A stretch of 64,000 nucleotides of DNA, from the NCBI GenBank assembly GCA_903842345.1, contig CAIMLR010000028.1:306530-370529 (forward strand). The letters are read 5' to 3'. The position numbers and the translations under genes were made by a program. This document shows positions 18,162-28,500 of this stretch, one piece after another; the stretch's first letter is position 1, and every line of letters begins with the position of its first letter. Below the pieces are notes generated by a model. That model did no database searches and was not told the DNA's origin. It saw only the letters and a program-made list of their open reading frames with translations. The stretch is from an uncultured Myxococcales bacterium (lineage in GTDB: Bacteria; Myxococcota_A; UBA9042).

Positions 18162-19328
18162 CTAGGGCGCCAGCGTATCCTGCCAAGCCGGCGTGTTGTC
18201 CGCCGCCGCCGCCAGCCAAGCCGCCATCGTCTGCGTGCCCAGCTTGGTGTCGTCAATGTTGCCAATCACAATCGTCGCCAACGTCGGCAGGGCGTCCGCC
18301 GGCAGAGTCACCGCGCTCATGTCGCTGCCCACAATGCCGGAAACGTCGCCGAGCATCGTCGTGTGCATCGTGCTGTCAATCAGGAACCGCTTGTAGCGAT
18401 CCGGATAGGCGGCGTGCAGCGGATCGGTCGCCTCCAGCAGGCCTTTCTTGAACTGCTCCGGCGGGATCTTCATGAAAACGCCGGACATGATGCTGTCGTT
18501 GTAGCTGGAAAACGCCGCGACGCGCAGGTTGTTGTCGCGCGCCATTTCCCATTCCAGCAGCGGCGTCAGGTGCGCGCTCGTCGTGCACGCGGTGCAGGAA
18601 GGCGGAAAGAAACGCGCGACGTGAAACTCGTTGACCAATTGCTCCAGGAATTTCGGGTCGCCCTGCTTGCCCGTGCCCGTGCCGGAATCCTGCACCACGA
18701 GAATCGGCGCGTCGGGCCACAGCTTGCGCACGAGGATGATCGCGGGAATCGTGCCGAAACCGCCGCCTGAGGAGCCCATGAGGACGATGCGCTTGGGATG
18801 CGGAAACTGTTTGACGCCGATGTCCAGCGCCGCCGACAGGTTGCGCAAGCCGTGCTGTTGGCGGTCCAGCTTGCCGTCGCCGTTGTCGTCGGTGTCCGAC
18901 TCGCCGGCAAAGAGCGAACCGTCGCAGTACGGCAGGTAGACCTGGTTCCAGCCGCGAAACGGATTGCTCGTCTTCTTGGGATCGAGCACGTCCAAATTCG
19001 GGATGCCGGAAGGCGCCTTCTGCACGGCGAGGCAGAAGCCGGACCAGCACGCGCCGCCGCCTTGCAGGAAGATCATCAAGTCGTCGCTCTTCTGGTCGCG
19101 CACCGCCATGCGGAACGGATCGCCGCGCAGGCAGATCGGCCCGGACTTGACGTCGAACTCAAAGGTTGTGACGCCGTCCGCGGTCGCGCTTGTCGACGTC
19201 TTGGCCACGCCGACGTAGTCAGCGACGCCCTGGCTCCACACTTCGCTGAAATCCTGAGGTCCGGCTGCCGGCGTCGTCGCGCTTGTGCAAGCCGTGGCGA
19301 CAACGAGACACAAGAAGGCTGCGCGCAT
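18162..19328 (-). CDS. Pectinacetylesterase (PAE/Notum)-like secreted esterase
   Basis: This 388-residue protein has a short leader with a possible weak lipobox (VVATAC, Cys14). The PAE core has MIFLQGGGACWSGFC (oxyanion region and first Cys pair), YLPYCDGSLFAGE and the nucleophile motif MGSSGGGFGT. SYNDSIM and DSTMHTTM are candidates for the acid and the base. The family deacetylates pectin in plants and palmitoleoylated Wnt in animals (Notum); bacterial substrates are mostly unknown. It follows the di-haem lipoprotein gene by 15 bases on the same strand and may be co-transcribed. Confidence 0.75.
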   Translation of the reverse strand: MRAAFLCLVVATACTSATTPAAGPQDFSEVWSQGVADYVGVAKTSTSATADGVTTFEFDVKSGPICLRGDPFRMAVRDQKSDDLMIFLQGGGACWSGFCLAVQKAPSGIPNLDVLDPKKTSNPFRGWNQVYLPYCDGSLFAGESDTDDNGDGKLDRQQHGLRNLSAALDIGVKQFPHPKRIVLMGSSGGGFGTIPAIILVRKLWPDAPILVVQDSGTGTGKQGDPKFLEQLVNEFHVARFFPPSCTACTTSAHLTPLLEWEMARDNNLRVAAFSSYNDSIMSGVFMKIPPEQFKKGLLEATDPLHAAYPDRYKRFLIDSTMHTTMLGDVSGIVGSDMSAVTLPADALPTLATIVIGNIDDTKLGTQTMAAWLAAAADNTPAWQDTLAP

Positions 19329-19343
19329 GGTGTTGTCCGAGGC

Positions 19344-20114
19344 TCAGGGTGCGTGAATTCGGCCAGGCGCGCCATTGGCGCCCGTGGCGGTGTGGCACGT
19401 GTTGCAGTCGCCGTCGGACTGCTCGCCGGCCATCTTGCGCTCGCCGCCCTTGTCGTCGATGACGCGCGCCTTGTACGGCATGGCGACGGCGGTGGTGGAC
19501 TTGAAGTTGCCGACCGAGTTGGTGGTCAGCGTCTGGACTTTGCCGTTGGCGTCCGTGATTTCCACCTTGATGCTCGCGACGCCGTTGCACGTGTCGACCG
19601 TGTGGAAGCCCGGGTAGACGGTGCCCGCGACGCTGAACGTCGGACCTTTCTTGGTGTGGCACTGGATGCACGCCAGACCCGGTTCCATCAGGTCCGTGCC
19701 CCAAATGTCCCCCAGCAGCCACTTGATGCCCGACGGGCATTCCGGTTCCGCCACATCTGGCGCCGGGCCGCTGTCCGGCGTCGTCGGCACGTCCGGCGTC
19801 ACCTGGATATCCTGCGGCGGCGGCACGTCCTTGATCGGCGGCACGTCGACGATGTCCTCCGGCGGTGGCACATCGACGGGCACGTGAACGTCCGTCTCGA
19901 CCGTGTCTTTCACCGTTTCGGCATCCGTGCCAACGATGACGTCAACCTGATCGGTGCCCGCGCCGCTGTCGTTCTTGCTGATGTCGAACGCCAGACCGAC
20001 GTCGCCGCCGCCCGTGTCTTCAGATGCCACGGCGTCATCGCCGGAACTGGCGCTTGTCGCGCTGCAACCGGCCAACGTGATGCCGAAAGAACAAAGGAGT
20101 GCAAGGGCGCGCAT
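19344..20114 (-). CDS. Di-haem c-type cytochrome lipoprotein with Asp/Pro-rich tether
   Basis: The 256-residue product has lipobox LAGC (Cys17) and a tether of about 100 residues rich in Asp, Val and Pro (VPPPEDIVDVPP and similar). A globular domain follows with two haem sites, CIQCH and CNTCH. Between them lies a beta-rich segment with TVYPGFHTVDTCNGVASIKVEITDANGKV that looks like a carboxypeptidase-regulatory or Ig-like fold. Predicted role: outer-surface or periplasmic electron transfer. The tether matches those on the large lipoproteins of this window. Confidence 0.8.
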   Translation of the reverse strand: MRALALLCSFGITLAGCSATSASSGDDAVASEDTGGGDVGLAFDISKNDSGAGTDQVDVIVGTDAETVKDTVETDVHVPVDVPPPEDIVDVPPIKDVPPPQDIQVTPDVPTTPDSGPAPDVAEPECPSGIKWLLGDIWGTDLMEPGLACIQCHTKKGPTFSVAGTVYPGFHTVDTCNGVASIKVEITDANGKVQTLTTNSVGNFKSTTAVAMPYKARVIDDKGGERKMAGEQSDGDCNTCHTATGANGAPGRIHAP

Positions 20115-20211
20115 GCGAAATCCGTCAGGTTGGGGCGGCGAAATGCCGTGTGCCTAACCTAACGGACGGATTTCCATGATGCAAGTCGCCTGGTCAGCCC
20201 AGTGACGGGTG

Positions 20212-21639
20212 CTACGCCGCATCTTCCGGCGTTTTGGCGGCCTTTGCGGCTCGCGGCTTGCGAACAGCGGGCTTCGCCTCACGCGCGAGGCGCACCACCC
20301 ACTCCGCGTGCGGCGTGTGTGGAAACATGTCGATGGGGGCGATGGCGGCGACCTGCCAGCCCTGTTCCGCGAGCACAGCGAGGTCGCGAGCCAATGACAC
20401 CGCGTTGCAGGAAACGTAGACCAAATGCGTGGTTGTCGGCACGTCGGCCAGCGCCGCCAGCACGCTTTGGGCACAGCCGGCGCGCGGCGGATCGAGCACG
20501 ATCGCGTCTGGCTTCAACTTCGCCAATCGCGGAGCAAACGCCTCCGCTGAATCGCCGACGACCGTCACGTTCTGCGCGTTCAGGCGCGTCACGTTGTGTT
20601 GCGCATCCGCCACAGCCGCGCTGTCCCGCTCGACAAGCGTCACGCGTGCGGCGCGCTCCCGCAGCGCGAGGCCAAACACGCCAATCCCGGCATACAGGTC
20701 GACAAGGTGCGTCATCTCCGCCGGCAGGAACTTGGCGAGCGTCTGCGCGATGGCCTGTGCCGCATCGTGGCGGGTTTGCAGGAACGCGGTTGGACCCAGC
20801 TCCAGCGACGTCCGGGCCAGCTCCACGGTCTGCATTTTCGCGCCGACGAGGTGATGCGTCTCCTGCCCCAGCACCGCGCCACCCGCAGCTTGCTGCAGAT
20901 TGGCAAAGACGCCCGACACGCCGGGAATCGCCAAGAGCTGCTCCGCGATGGGCGCCAGACCGCCTTCATGCGTGACGACGAGCGTGAGCAGGCCATCATT
21001 CTGCCGCGGATCCAGGCGGAAGAGCACCGCGCGCAGCTGCCCCGGCCGTTGCGCATCGCGCCACGTCGTGATGCCCGAATGGTCAAGAATTTCCCGCGCT
21101 TCATGCAGCACGCGCTCGACCTTGGGATGCTGGACGATGCACTCGTCCACGGCGACCAGATCGTCCGTGCCCGCGGCGAAGAAGCCGAGCAGCAGTCGGC
21201 CGTGAACGCGCCGCGTCATCATCAGCGCGCGCGTCCGGTAGCCCGTGGCGCGCTGCTGCGGCTGCCATGGATGCCATTCTGCGTGGGCGGCCAGCGCGCC
21301 CAAACGTTCCTGCAGATCCGCCTGCTTGATGCGCTGCTGCGCGTCCAGGAGCACCATTTGCCAGGGACAGCCGCCGCAGCGCAGGACAACCGGGCAGGGC
21401 GCATCGATGCGATCCGGCGATGGCACGTCCAGCCTCTCGATCTTGCCCCACGCCATGTGCTGACCGACGTGGCCGATGCGCACAAAAAGCTCGTCGCCGG
21501 GCACTGCGCCGGGCACGCGGACGATGACTGGGCCATCGGGCGTCTCGCATTCCACGTGCGCGCCATCGGATTCCGCGAGGCGCAACACGCGCCCGGGCCA
21601 CACTTCCCCAGTGATCAAACGCGGCCGATGGTGCTTCAT
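20212..21639 (-). CDS. RumA/TrmA-family RNA (uracil-5-)-methyltransferase
   Basis: The 475-residue product has an N-terminal TRAM-like RNA-binding domain (VIVRVPGAVPGDELFVRI). A [4Fe-4S] Cys set follows (CPVVLRCGGC plus a later Cys in DECIVQHP), as in RumA/RlmD. The Rossmann AdoMet site is LVDLYAGIGVFGLAL. LDPPRAGC and VYVSCNAVSLARDL hold the catalytic Cys and the general base region. The family converts a uridine of 23S rRNA (U1939, U747) or tRNA to m5U; the target here cannot be told. A Lys/Ala-rich tail ends the protein. The start at 21639 overlaps the stop of the upstream gene by four bases (ATGA). Confidence 0.9.
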   Translation of the reverse strand: MKHHRPRLITGEVWPGRVLRLAESDGAHVECETPDGPVIVRVPGAVPGDELFVRIGHVGQHMAWGKIERLDVPSPDRIDAPCPVVLRCGGCPWQMVLLDAQQRIKQADLQERLGALAAHAEWHPWQPQQRATGYRTRALMMTRRVHGRLLLGFFAAGTDDLVAVDECIVQHPKVERVLHEAREILDHSGITTWRDAQRPGQLRAVLFRLDPRQNDGLLTLVVTHEGGLAPIAEQLLAIPGVSGVFANLQQAAGGAVLGQETHHLVGAKMQTVELARTSLELGPTAFLQTRHDAAQAIAQTLAKFLPAEMTHLVDLYAGIGVFGLALRERAARVTLVERDSAAVADAQHNVTRLNAQNVTVVGDSAEAFAPRLAKLKPDAIVLDPPRAGCAQSVLAALADVPTTTHLVYVSCNAVSLARDLAVLAEQGWQVAAIAPIDMFPHTPHAEWVVRLAREAKPAVRKPRAAKAAKTPEDAA

Positions 21640-22946
21640 GGAACTTCTCCAACACTGGCCCAAACGGCAAAGACGAGGCCGGCGAGCATCAAGACTTGGG
21701 CGCTCAGGCGCTGCGTCCGCGCGCGATCGGCAGACAGGCGCAGCAGACCACGCCAGAGCACCGTGCACAAGAGCACCCACGCGACCTGCGCGGCATCAAG
21801 GCCGAGGCCAAAGCTGACGAGCGGCCAGACAAGCTGATCGTAGCCCGCGACAAGGTGTTGCAGCCCGTTGCCAAAACCGAGGCCGTGAATGAGGCCAAAG
21901 CTCGCCGTCAGCACGGACAGGGTCCACGCGTGCGAGGCGCGCGGTGCGCGGGCGCGAAAGGCGGCGGTTGTGATCGTCAGACCAATGGCGATGTCGACCC
22001 ACGCCGGCGCCGGCCACTTGAAGACCAGCGCGAGCGTCATGCTGGTCAGATGGCCGAGCGAGAACGCGGTCACCGCCGCCAGCAACGTCGCGAGGCCCGG
22101 CGACGCCACGACCAGCGTCAGCAGAAACAGCAGGTGATCCGGCCCGGTCGCGAGGTGCACCGCGCCTTCACGGCCCCAGGCCTGCAGCATCGCCAGCGGC
22201 GGCATGCGCAAACCCGGCTCCGCGCGCGCTGCGGCCAACTGCTGTGCTGACATCGTCTCGCTTGGCAGCACGCCCGGGGCGGTATCCTTGGCCGGCGATT
22301 TCCGCTGCACCGGCGCCCCCAGTGCGCGCGCGGGCTGGCCATTGAGCGGGACCGTCATCGCTTCCGCCGACGGCGGCACCAGCGCGCGCACCGCGTCCTG
22401 CCCCCCAACCGTCACCGCGAGGTAGAGCGTCGTCCGCGTTTTGGCGGCCGAATAACCAAGCCGCCGCACGGTCAGCTCCGTCACAGGCTGCGGACACGTC
22501 ACCTGAAAATGCATCCCGATCCACGCGCCGCCCTCGCGCTCGGAAAACCGTGGATCCGGCTGACCCGGCGGCGGTTCCGGCAAGGTCGCGATTTGGCAGC
22601 CATCAAAGGCAAATGCGTGCTCGACGGTCTTGGCCAACTCGACGCGATCGCGCTCCGGCGGCAGCCCGATGTTGCGCAGCATCTTGGCGTACTCGGTCAG
22701 GTGCTCGCGGCCCAGCAGGGTAGTCCATTGAAAATGCTGACGATCTGCAGTTTCCAGCTCCAGGATCGCATTGGACCGCACTTCATCAATCGGATGCGCC
22801 ATGCCGTGCGTCTGAAACAAAAGTGGCCCGGCGAGCAGGATCAGCCGCGGCAAAAGTCGCGAACGGACGAACAGGTTGGGAAGGCAGGACTTCATCGGCC
22901 GGGAGAGTGGCAGCGGAATGGGACGGACGCAACAGGACTTGGACAT
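21636..22946 (-). CDS. HupE/UreJ-like membrane protein with exported N-terminal domain
   Basis: The 436-residue product has a signal-anchor region and then a periplasmic domain (about residues 50-230). A C-terminal membrane domain of about six or seven segments opens with ATGPDHLLFLLTLV and contains AFSLGHLTSMTLAL and FGLIHGLGFGNGLQ. The His-bearing membrane motifs are typical of the HupE/UreJ_2 family, sometimes linked to nickel or other metal uptake, though the function of this branch is uncertain. An in-frame ATG at 22895 (residue 18) is an alternative start; neither has a strong ribosome site. Translationally coupled to the RNA methyltransferase gene. Confidence 0.75.
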   Translation of the reverse strand: MSKSCCVRPIPLPLSRPMKSCLPNLFVRSRLLPRLILLAGPLLFQTHGMAHPIDEVRSNAILELETADRQHFQWTTLLGREHLTEYAKMLRNIGLPPERDRVELAKTVEHAFAFDGCQIATLPEPPPGQPDPRFSEREGGAWIGMHFQVTCPQPVTELTVRRLGYSAAKTRTTLYLAVTVGGQDAVRALVPPSAEAMTVPLNGQPARALGAPVQRKSPAKDTAPGVLPSETMSAQQLAAARAEPGLRMPPLAMLQAWGREGAVHLATGPDHLLFLLTLVVASPGLATLLAAVTAFSLGHLTSMTLALVFKWPAPAWVDIAIGLTITTAAFRARAPRASHAWTLSVLTASFGLIHGLGFGNGLQHLVAGYDQLVWPLVSFGLGLDAAQVAWVLLCTVLWRGLLRLSADRARTQRLSAQVLMLAGLVFAVWASVGEVP

Positions 22947-23004
22947 GCGGGTGTATTGACAGGCGCAGCGGCTTGGCGAGACTCAAGAACGGATGAGGTG
23001 ACGG

Positions 23005-23304
23005 ATGGTGCGGTGGTTGAAGGTGTTGGGCATCGCGATTGCGCTGGCGAGTCCGGCGTGTACGGCGGCGCGACAGCAGGTGGCAGAAGCTCCGGGGGTC
23101 GAAAGCAGCTACGTCGATCCGTGGGGAACGCCGGTGGCTTGGAGCACTGTGCCAGCGCCGTCATCCGCGCCGGGGGCGACGCCCGCGGTCGAGCCGGAGG
23201 AGGCCAAGCCCAAAGTGGAGGACGAGCCGACGCCGGTTGTGGAAGAACCAGAGCCGACGCCATCGGCTGGTGACCTCGGCGGCGACGAAGACAGCGACGA
23301 CTGA
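23005..23304 (+). CDS. Small acidic lipoprotein
   Basis: This 99-residue protein has a leader ending LASPAC (Cys19 as lipidated residue). The remainder has low complexity: a Pro/Ala/Ser region, then Glu/Pro repeats (VEPEEAKPKVEDEPTP) and an Asp tail. The start follows GAGGTG. I recognise no family. It looks like a short surface or periplasmic spacer. It converges with nth across seven bases. Confidence 0.65.
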   Translation: MVRWLKVLGIAIALASPACTAARQQVAEAPGVESSYVDPWGTPVAWSTVPAPSSAPGATPAVEPEEAKPKVEDEPTPVVEEPEPTPSAGDLGGDEDSDD

Positions 23305-23311
23305 CGGGCGA

Positions 23312-23959
23312 TCACGGCTTGGGCGCAGCCCAGGAGCAAATCGGACAGGTCGCGGGATCGTGACCACGCGCCGGGCAGTATTTGCGGCCAAACCAAATGA
23401 TCTGCAGGTGCAGCTTGTTCCAGTTGCGCTCCGGAAACAGCGCCTTCAGATCGCGTTCCGTCTGCAGCACGTTGCTCCCTTTGGACAGCCCCCAGCGCTC
23501 TGCCAGCCGGTGAATGTGCGTGTCGACAGGAAACGTTGGCACACCGAATTCCTGCGCGAGCACGACCTGCGCGGTCTTGTGCCCTACGCCGGGCAGCCGT
23601 TCCAGCGCGGCGAGATCGTTGGGCACCTGACCGTTGTGCTCGTCCAGCAGAATCTGTGACAGCCCGTGGATCGCCTTGGCCTTCTGCGGGGACAGCCCGC
23701 AAGGCCGGATGATCGCGCGGATTTCGTCCACCGTCAGTTGGACCATCTCAGCCGGCGTGTGCGCCCGGGCAAACAACTGCGGCGTCACCTGGTTGACCCG
23801 CACGTCAGTGCACTGCGCGCTCAGGAGCACGGCGATGAGGAGCGTGTAGGCGTCCGTGTGGTCGAGCGGAACCTCCGGGCTGCCAATTGTCGCGTCCAGG
23901 ATATTCTGGATCCGCTCGCACTTGCGCTGCATTTCAGCCTTGGACACGGCGCGTGGCAT
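23312..23959 (-). CDS. nth: Endonuclease III (DNA glycosylase/AP lyase)
   Basis: The 215-residue product has the helix-hairpin-helix LPGVGHKTAQVVL with the catalytic Lys and the following VDTHIHRLAERWGL with the catalytic Asp. LLIAVLLSAQCTD is the conserved N-terminal core. It excises oxidised pyrimidines and nicks the abasic site. The C-terminal Cys motif reads YCPARGHDPATCPIC, giving three Cys instead of the usual four of the [4Fe-4S] loop; the protein ends seven residues later. The start at 23959 has GGGAG five bases upstream. Confidence 0.93.
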   Translation of the reverse strand: MPRAVSKAEMQRKCERIQNILDATIGSPEVPLDHTDAYTLLIAVLLSAQCTDVRVNQVTPQLFARAHTPAEMVQLTVDEIRAIIRPCGLSPQKAKAIHGLSQILLDEHNGQVPNDLAALERLPGVGHKTAQVVLAQEFGVPTFPVDTHIHRLAERWGLSKGSNVLQTERDLKALFPERNWNKLHLQIIWFGRKYCPARGHDPATCPICSWAAPKP

Positions 23960-24091
23960 CGGGACTCCCAGCCGCGAATGGGCCGACGGCGATGGTGCGC
24001 GATCGCCGGGGTGGGGACAAGCGCGGGCCCGACTTTCGCCCTGCCGCCAACGTGCTACACTCCGCCGCGGCTTATCCGGAGGCTACCGTCC

Positions 24092-25561
24092 ATGAAGCAT
24101 GTCCTGACCGCAATTCTGTCCGCTGCCCTGTTTGCTGCACCTGCGTTTGCCGATGAACCGGCGCCCGCAGCTGCCGCCCCCGACGCGGTCAAGTCCGCCG
24201 ACGTCAAGCCTTGTGACGGCAAGAAGGGCGATTGCCCCGACTGCGCTGAACACGGCGGCAAAGGCGGCGACTGCGAAGGTTGTTGCGACGACGACGACGA
24301 CGACTGCTGCGACGGCGCCAAGGGCGATTGCGGCGACAAGAAAGACGGCGGCAAGCCCTGCGAAGGCAAAGACGGCGAAGCGCCAAAGCACGATGGCAAG
24401 CCGTGTGACGGCAAGGATTGCGACGGCCCCAAGGGCGGCGATGCGCACCACGGCGAACACGGCGGCCCCGAACACGGCGGCCCCGGTCGCGGCGGCCACG
24501 GCTTTGGCGGCATGTTGGGCGGCTGGGGCTCCGTGCTCCAACCGCACGCGCTGATCCAGACGCAGGTGGGCCTGTTCGCGGGCGCGGACAACCAGTTGGC
24601 CCGCGGCGACGTGGTGGAGAGCGCCGGCAACTTCATCCTCCGCCGTGCCCGTCTGGGCGTCAGCGGTCACATTTCGGAGCGCATCACGTGGGTTCTGGGC
24701 ACGGACTTCGCCGACATCGCCAAGGGCGGTTCGCCGGTGCATCAGGCCAACATGTCGCTGCACTTCCTGCGCCATCAGGACCTGACCGTCGGTGCGCAGC
24801 TGGTGCCGTTCTCGCGGTTTGCCATGCTCGGTTCGGGCGATCAGGCGCTGGCGCAGCGGCCCAAGGCGGCGGACGCGATGGCGCCGTTTTATCAGGTCGG
24901 CGCGTCGCTCCATGGTCACTACGACGTGGGCGGCATCCAGTGGTGGGCCGGCGCGTACAACTCCTTTGAGCGCAATATCAACTACTTTGGCGGCGTGGAA
25001 TCCAATTCCTTCCTCTTCGTGGGCGCCAACGGCAACCGCGCGCGGGGCTACAGCGTCGCCGGCCGCATCCAGGCGGAGCCGCTCGGCTCACTGGGTCCGC
25101 AGGTCGCCAGCCGCGGCATGAAAGACAAGTTCCGCTTTGAAGTCGGCGCGGGCGGCTACTACAACGACGCGGGCGGCACGACGTCCTGGGCCGCCAGCGC
25201 GGATGTCCACCTGAAGTCCCACGGCGCGCACTTGCTCGTGGAATACCTGTTGGATTCTGCGGCGCCCAAGACGACACCGACGGTCGCCTCGACGATTCCC
25301 GACACGCTCAAGCGCCAGGCGATCATCGCGGAGCTCGGCTACGCGTGGTGGCGGTTCAACGCGGCGGCGCGTCTCGAGTTCATCGATCCGAACACGTCGC
25401 TCAAGGACAACCACGACGAGATGGTCATCTCGGGCGCGCTGGGTTGCCAGTTGACGCAGAACCGGGCGCGCGTGCAGTTGCAGTACGACCACCGCTCGCA
25501 GTCCACGGGCCCGGCGCTCAAGGACGACACGTTGTTTGCGCAGTTCCAGGTCAAGCTGTAG
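24092..25561 (+). CDS. OprO/OprP-like porin with Cys/Asp/His-rich N-terminal extension
   Basis: This 489-residue protein has a signal peptide (MKHVLTAILSAALFAAPAFA). Residues ~36-145 are an extension rich in Cys, Asp, Gly, Lys and His (CDGKKGDCPDC, CEGCC followed by six Asp and CC, and HHGEHGGPEHGG). From about residue 150 it is a phosphate-selective-porin-like beta barrel (FILRRARLGVSGHISERITW, RHQDLTVGAQLVPFSRFAM) that ends in QFQVKL. The extension looks like a metal-binding filter on a pore; this is inference. The PHP lipoprotein gene follows after 15 bases, so the two are probably one operon. Confidence 0.82.
   Translation: MKHVLTAILSAALFAAPAFADEPAPAAAAPDAVKSADVKPCDGKKGDCPDCAEHGGKGGDCEGCCDDDDDDCCDGAKGDCGDKKDGGKPCEGKDGEAPKHDGKPCDGKDCDGPKGGDAHHGEHGGPEHGGPGRGGHGFGGMLGGWGSVLQPHALIQTQVGLFAGADNQLARGDVVESAGNFILRRARLGVSGHISERITWVLGTDFADIAKGGSPVHQANMSLHFLRHQDLTVGAQLVPFSRFAMLGSGDQALAQRPKAADAMAPFYQVGASLHGHYDVGGIQWWAGAYNSFERNINYFGGVESNSFLFVGANGNRARGYSVAGRIQAEPLGSLGPQVASRGMKDKFRFEVGAGGYYNDAGGTTSWAASADVHLKSHGAHLLVEYLLDSAAPKTTPTVASTIPDTLKRQAIIAELGYAWWRFNAAARLEFIDPNTSLKDNHDEMVISGALGCQLTQNRARVQLQYDHRSQSTGPALKDDTLFAQFQVKL
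24287..24304 (+). repeat. (GAC)6 trinucleotide tract
   Basis: Six perfect GAC copies encode the hexa-Asp run in the Cys/Asp-rich region of the porin. Slippage would change the Asp number without breaking the frame. Confidence 0.7.
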
Positions 25562-25576
25562 CCGAGGGAGGCCGTC

Positions 25577-28500
25577 ATGCGCCATTGGCGATTCAAGACC
25601 GGCGTCCGTTCCATTGTCACGCTCCTCGCGTTGGCACTTGGCCTGACTGCCTGCGACAACACGGATACTTCGCTGTTGCGCGCCCACAAGGCCGCCAACC
25701 GCAATGAGCTGGTCGGCGGTCCCGTCGCGTACGCCGATACCGGCGATTTTGTCCTCGAAAACGACAAAATCCGCGTGGCCATCCTCGGCGTTGAACGCTC
25801 CTGGGGCCCCGGCATCTACGGCGGCAGCCTGGTCGACGCGGACATCCGCCGCAGCGACTCGCGCTTCCCATCCGGCTCCGGTCGCGACCGTTTTGCTGAA
25901 ATCTTCCCGTTCGCCAACCTGTTGGTGCCCGCGCCGATCGGCACGCAGGTCACGGTCCTGAGCGACGGCTCTGACGGCAAGACCGCCACCGTGCGCGTGG
26001 AAGGCGTCGGCATGTTCCTTTTTGATGGCCTGGGCATCCTGCGCCGCGACAAGACGGCGTTGGCCGCGCTCTACTCCGACCCCAAGACGTCCGTGCATTT
26101 TCGCACCGACTACACGTTGCAGCCCGGCGAATCGTTTGTGCGCATGAAGACTTGGGTCATCATGGACGCGGAAGCGGCGACCGAGCACAACGACATTCCC
26201 GGCAGCACCTGCAAGACCGACGCGGCCTGCGAATCGGCTAACATGAAGTGCGCGGCGGGCACCGACGGCAAGTCGACGTGCCAGTGCAAGTCCATGACCG
26301 AACTCGGTTGCGCCGGCAAAGTCTGCAGCGCCAATGGCCAGATCGCCCACCAGTTCGACGCCTACGGTTGCGAAACCTGCGAGTGCTCGGAAACGCTGCC
26401 GATGGACTACGCCACCGGCGCGGAATCCGTGTTTGGCATCATTCTCGGCGACAGCGCGCTCGCGGCCCCGGTCAAGCGCGCGGGCGTCGGCGCCGGCGAC
26501 TTCGTGTTCTTTGGCAACCAGAACGACATCTTCGTCCCCGGCCATGGCTACGACGAAGAAAAACCCATTTGGGACGGTCTGTTCGCCAACGTTGACCTGT
26601 TCGCCCATCCGCTCAATTTCGACTTTGTGTCAGCAGCCGGCGGCGACGTCAGCTACGCGTACTTCTCAAAGAAAATCAAAGCGGCTGACAAGGATCCCGT
26701 CGTCCTCGTGCCGGTTTTTACCTCCGCCGCGACCGCGTTTGTCACCGCCAGCCTGCAATGCGATTTCCACCGCGACTGCAGCGCCGCCGACGCGCCCGCC
26801 AATTGCGCCGACCTGGAAGCCGCATCGGTGGCCTGCCAGACCAGCCGCGTCTACGAATTTGAACGCTACCTCGCAGTCGGCGCGGGCGACATCGGCAGCG
26901 TCTCCGACATCGTGTTCTCGGGCCGCGGCACGCCGACCGGCACCGTCAAAGGCTACGTTCGCTGGCGCGATTCTGGCGCCAACGCGACAAACGCGACCGT
27001 CTTTGTGCTCCGCGATCCCGATCCGACCAAGACCTGGCAGACCGCCGACGACGTCATCGAAGCCAACCGCCGGATCGACCACTCGCCGAGCGTGCTGAAC
27101 GCGATTGACGCCGACGTTGGCTTGTCCCCGGTCGAGGACGGCACGTTCAGCGCGACGCTGCCCGCGGGCCATTACGTGCTTGTCGCGATGGACGAAAAGA
27201 AGGTCGTCGTGGGCGATCCGGTGCAGATTGAAGTGAAAGTGGGCGAGACGAATGTGACCGCGCCGTCCCTGCCGACGCCGGCGATCGTGCACGTGAGCGC
27301 GACCGATGGCGCGGGCACGGCGTTGCCGGTCAAGGCGACCGTGGTGAAGCTCGGCGCGGATGGCAAGCCGCTGTGGCGTGATGGCGGTCGGCGGCCGTAC
27401 TTTGGTCAGGGACGCTTGGGTGATGGCGTGCAGTTCCTCGGCTTCGCCATGAACGGCAAGTTCGATATCCCGCTGCAGGCGGGCAACTATCAGGTCGTCG
27501 TTTCGCACGGACCGGAGTACGGCATTCTCAATACGAACGTGACGCTGGCTGACGGCGACGACAAGCCGCTGCAGGCGACGCTGCTGCGTGAAGTGAACAC
27601 CGCTGGCTGGGTCTCGACGGATTTCCATCTGCACGCGGAGCCGTCGTTCGACTCCGGCATGCCGTTGGCGACGCGCGTCGCGACCATCGCTGCGGAAGGC
27701 TTGGAGTACGTCGCGTCCACGGACCACGACGTGCTGTCCAACTATCAGCCGTTCATCGAAGATTTTGGCATCCAGGAGTGGCTGAAGGCCGTTGTCGGTT
27801 CAGAGGTGTCGACGCTGGAAATCGGCCACTACATCGGCTTTCCGCTCAAGTACAACGCGTTGGACGTGCCGTCGCACGGTTCGGTCGATTGGTACTGCCA
27901 GCAGAGCCAGGGCATCGTCAACAACATCCTCGCCAAGTCTGGCTTCACGTCGGACGACAAGCCCTCGACCATCGTGGCGCACCCGCGCGACGGGTTCCTC
28001 GGCTGGGCGGCGCAGGGCGGCGTGAATGCGTACTCGCTGCAGCGCACGCTGAGCTCGCTGGAGAACGCCAATCCGGTGCTGCGGACGATGGGCTGCGACT
28101 TTGACGCGATGGAAATGTACAACGGCAAGCGTTTTGACATGGTGCACACGCCGACGGCGGGCGAAGTCATGATCTTTGAGCGCTGCATCTACCGCATCGA
28201 CCATGCGACGACGGTCGCCGGGCTGAACAGCGCGTGTCCGGAGCTGACCGACCCGAAGCACAGCGATCGCGGCCTGACGATGTCGCCGCTCGCGACTTGT
28301 CCGGGCGATGAGGCGACGACGGATTGGCTGACGTGCCAGCACCGCTACCGCATTGCCGCGGCGCAGTTCGTTTCCAGTGAAATCCTGATTCGCACGGCGT
28401 CTGAAGCGGATGCGTGGCTGGCCGAGTCGGCCAAGCCCGATGGCGTGACCACGGTGGATACGCTGTCCAAGCTGTGCACGTTCAACGACGCGGCGAAGGC

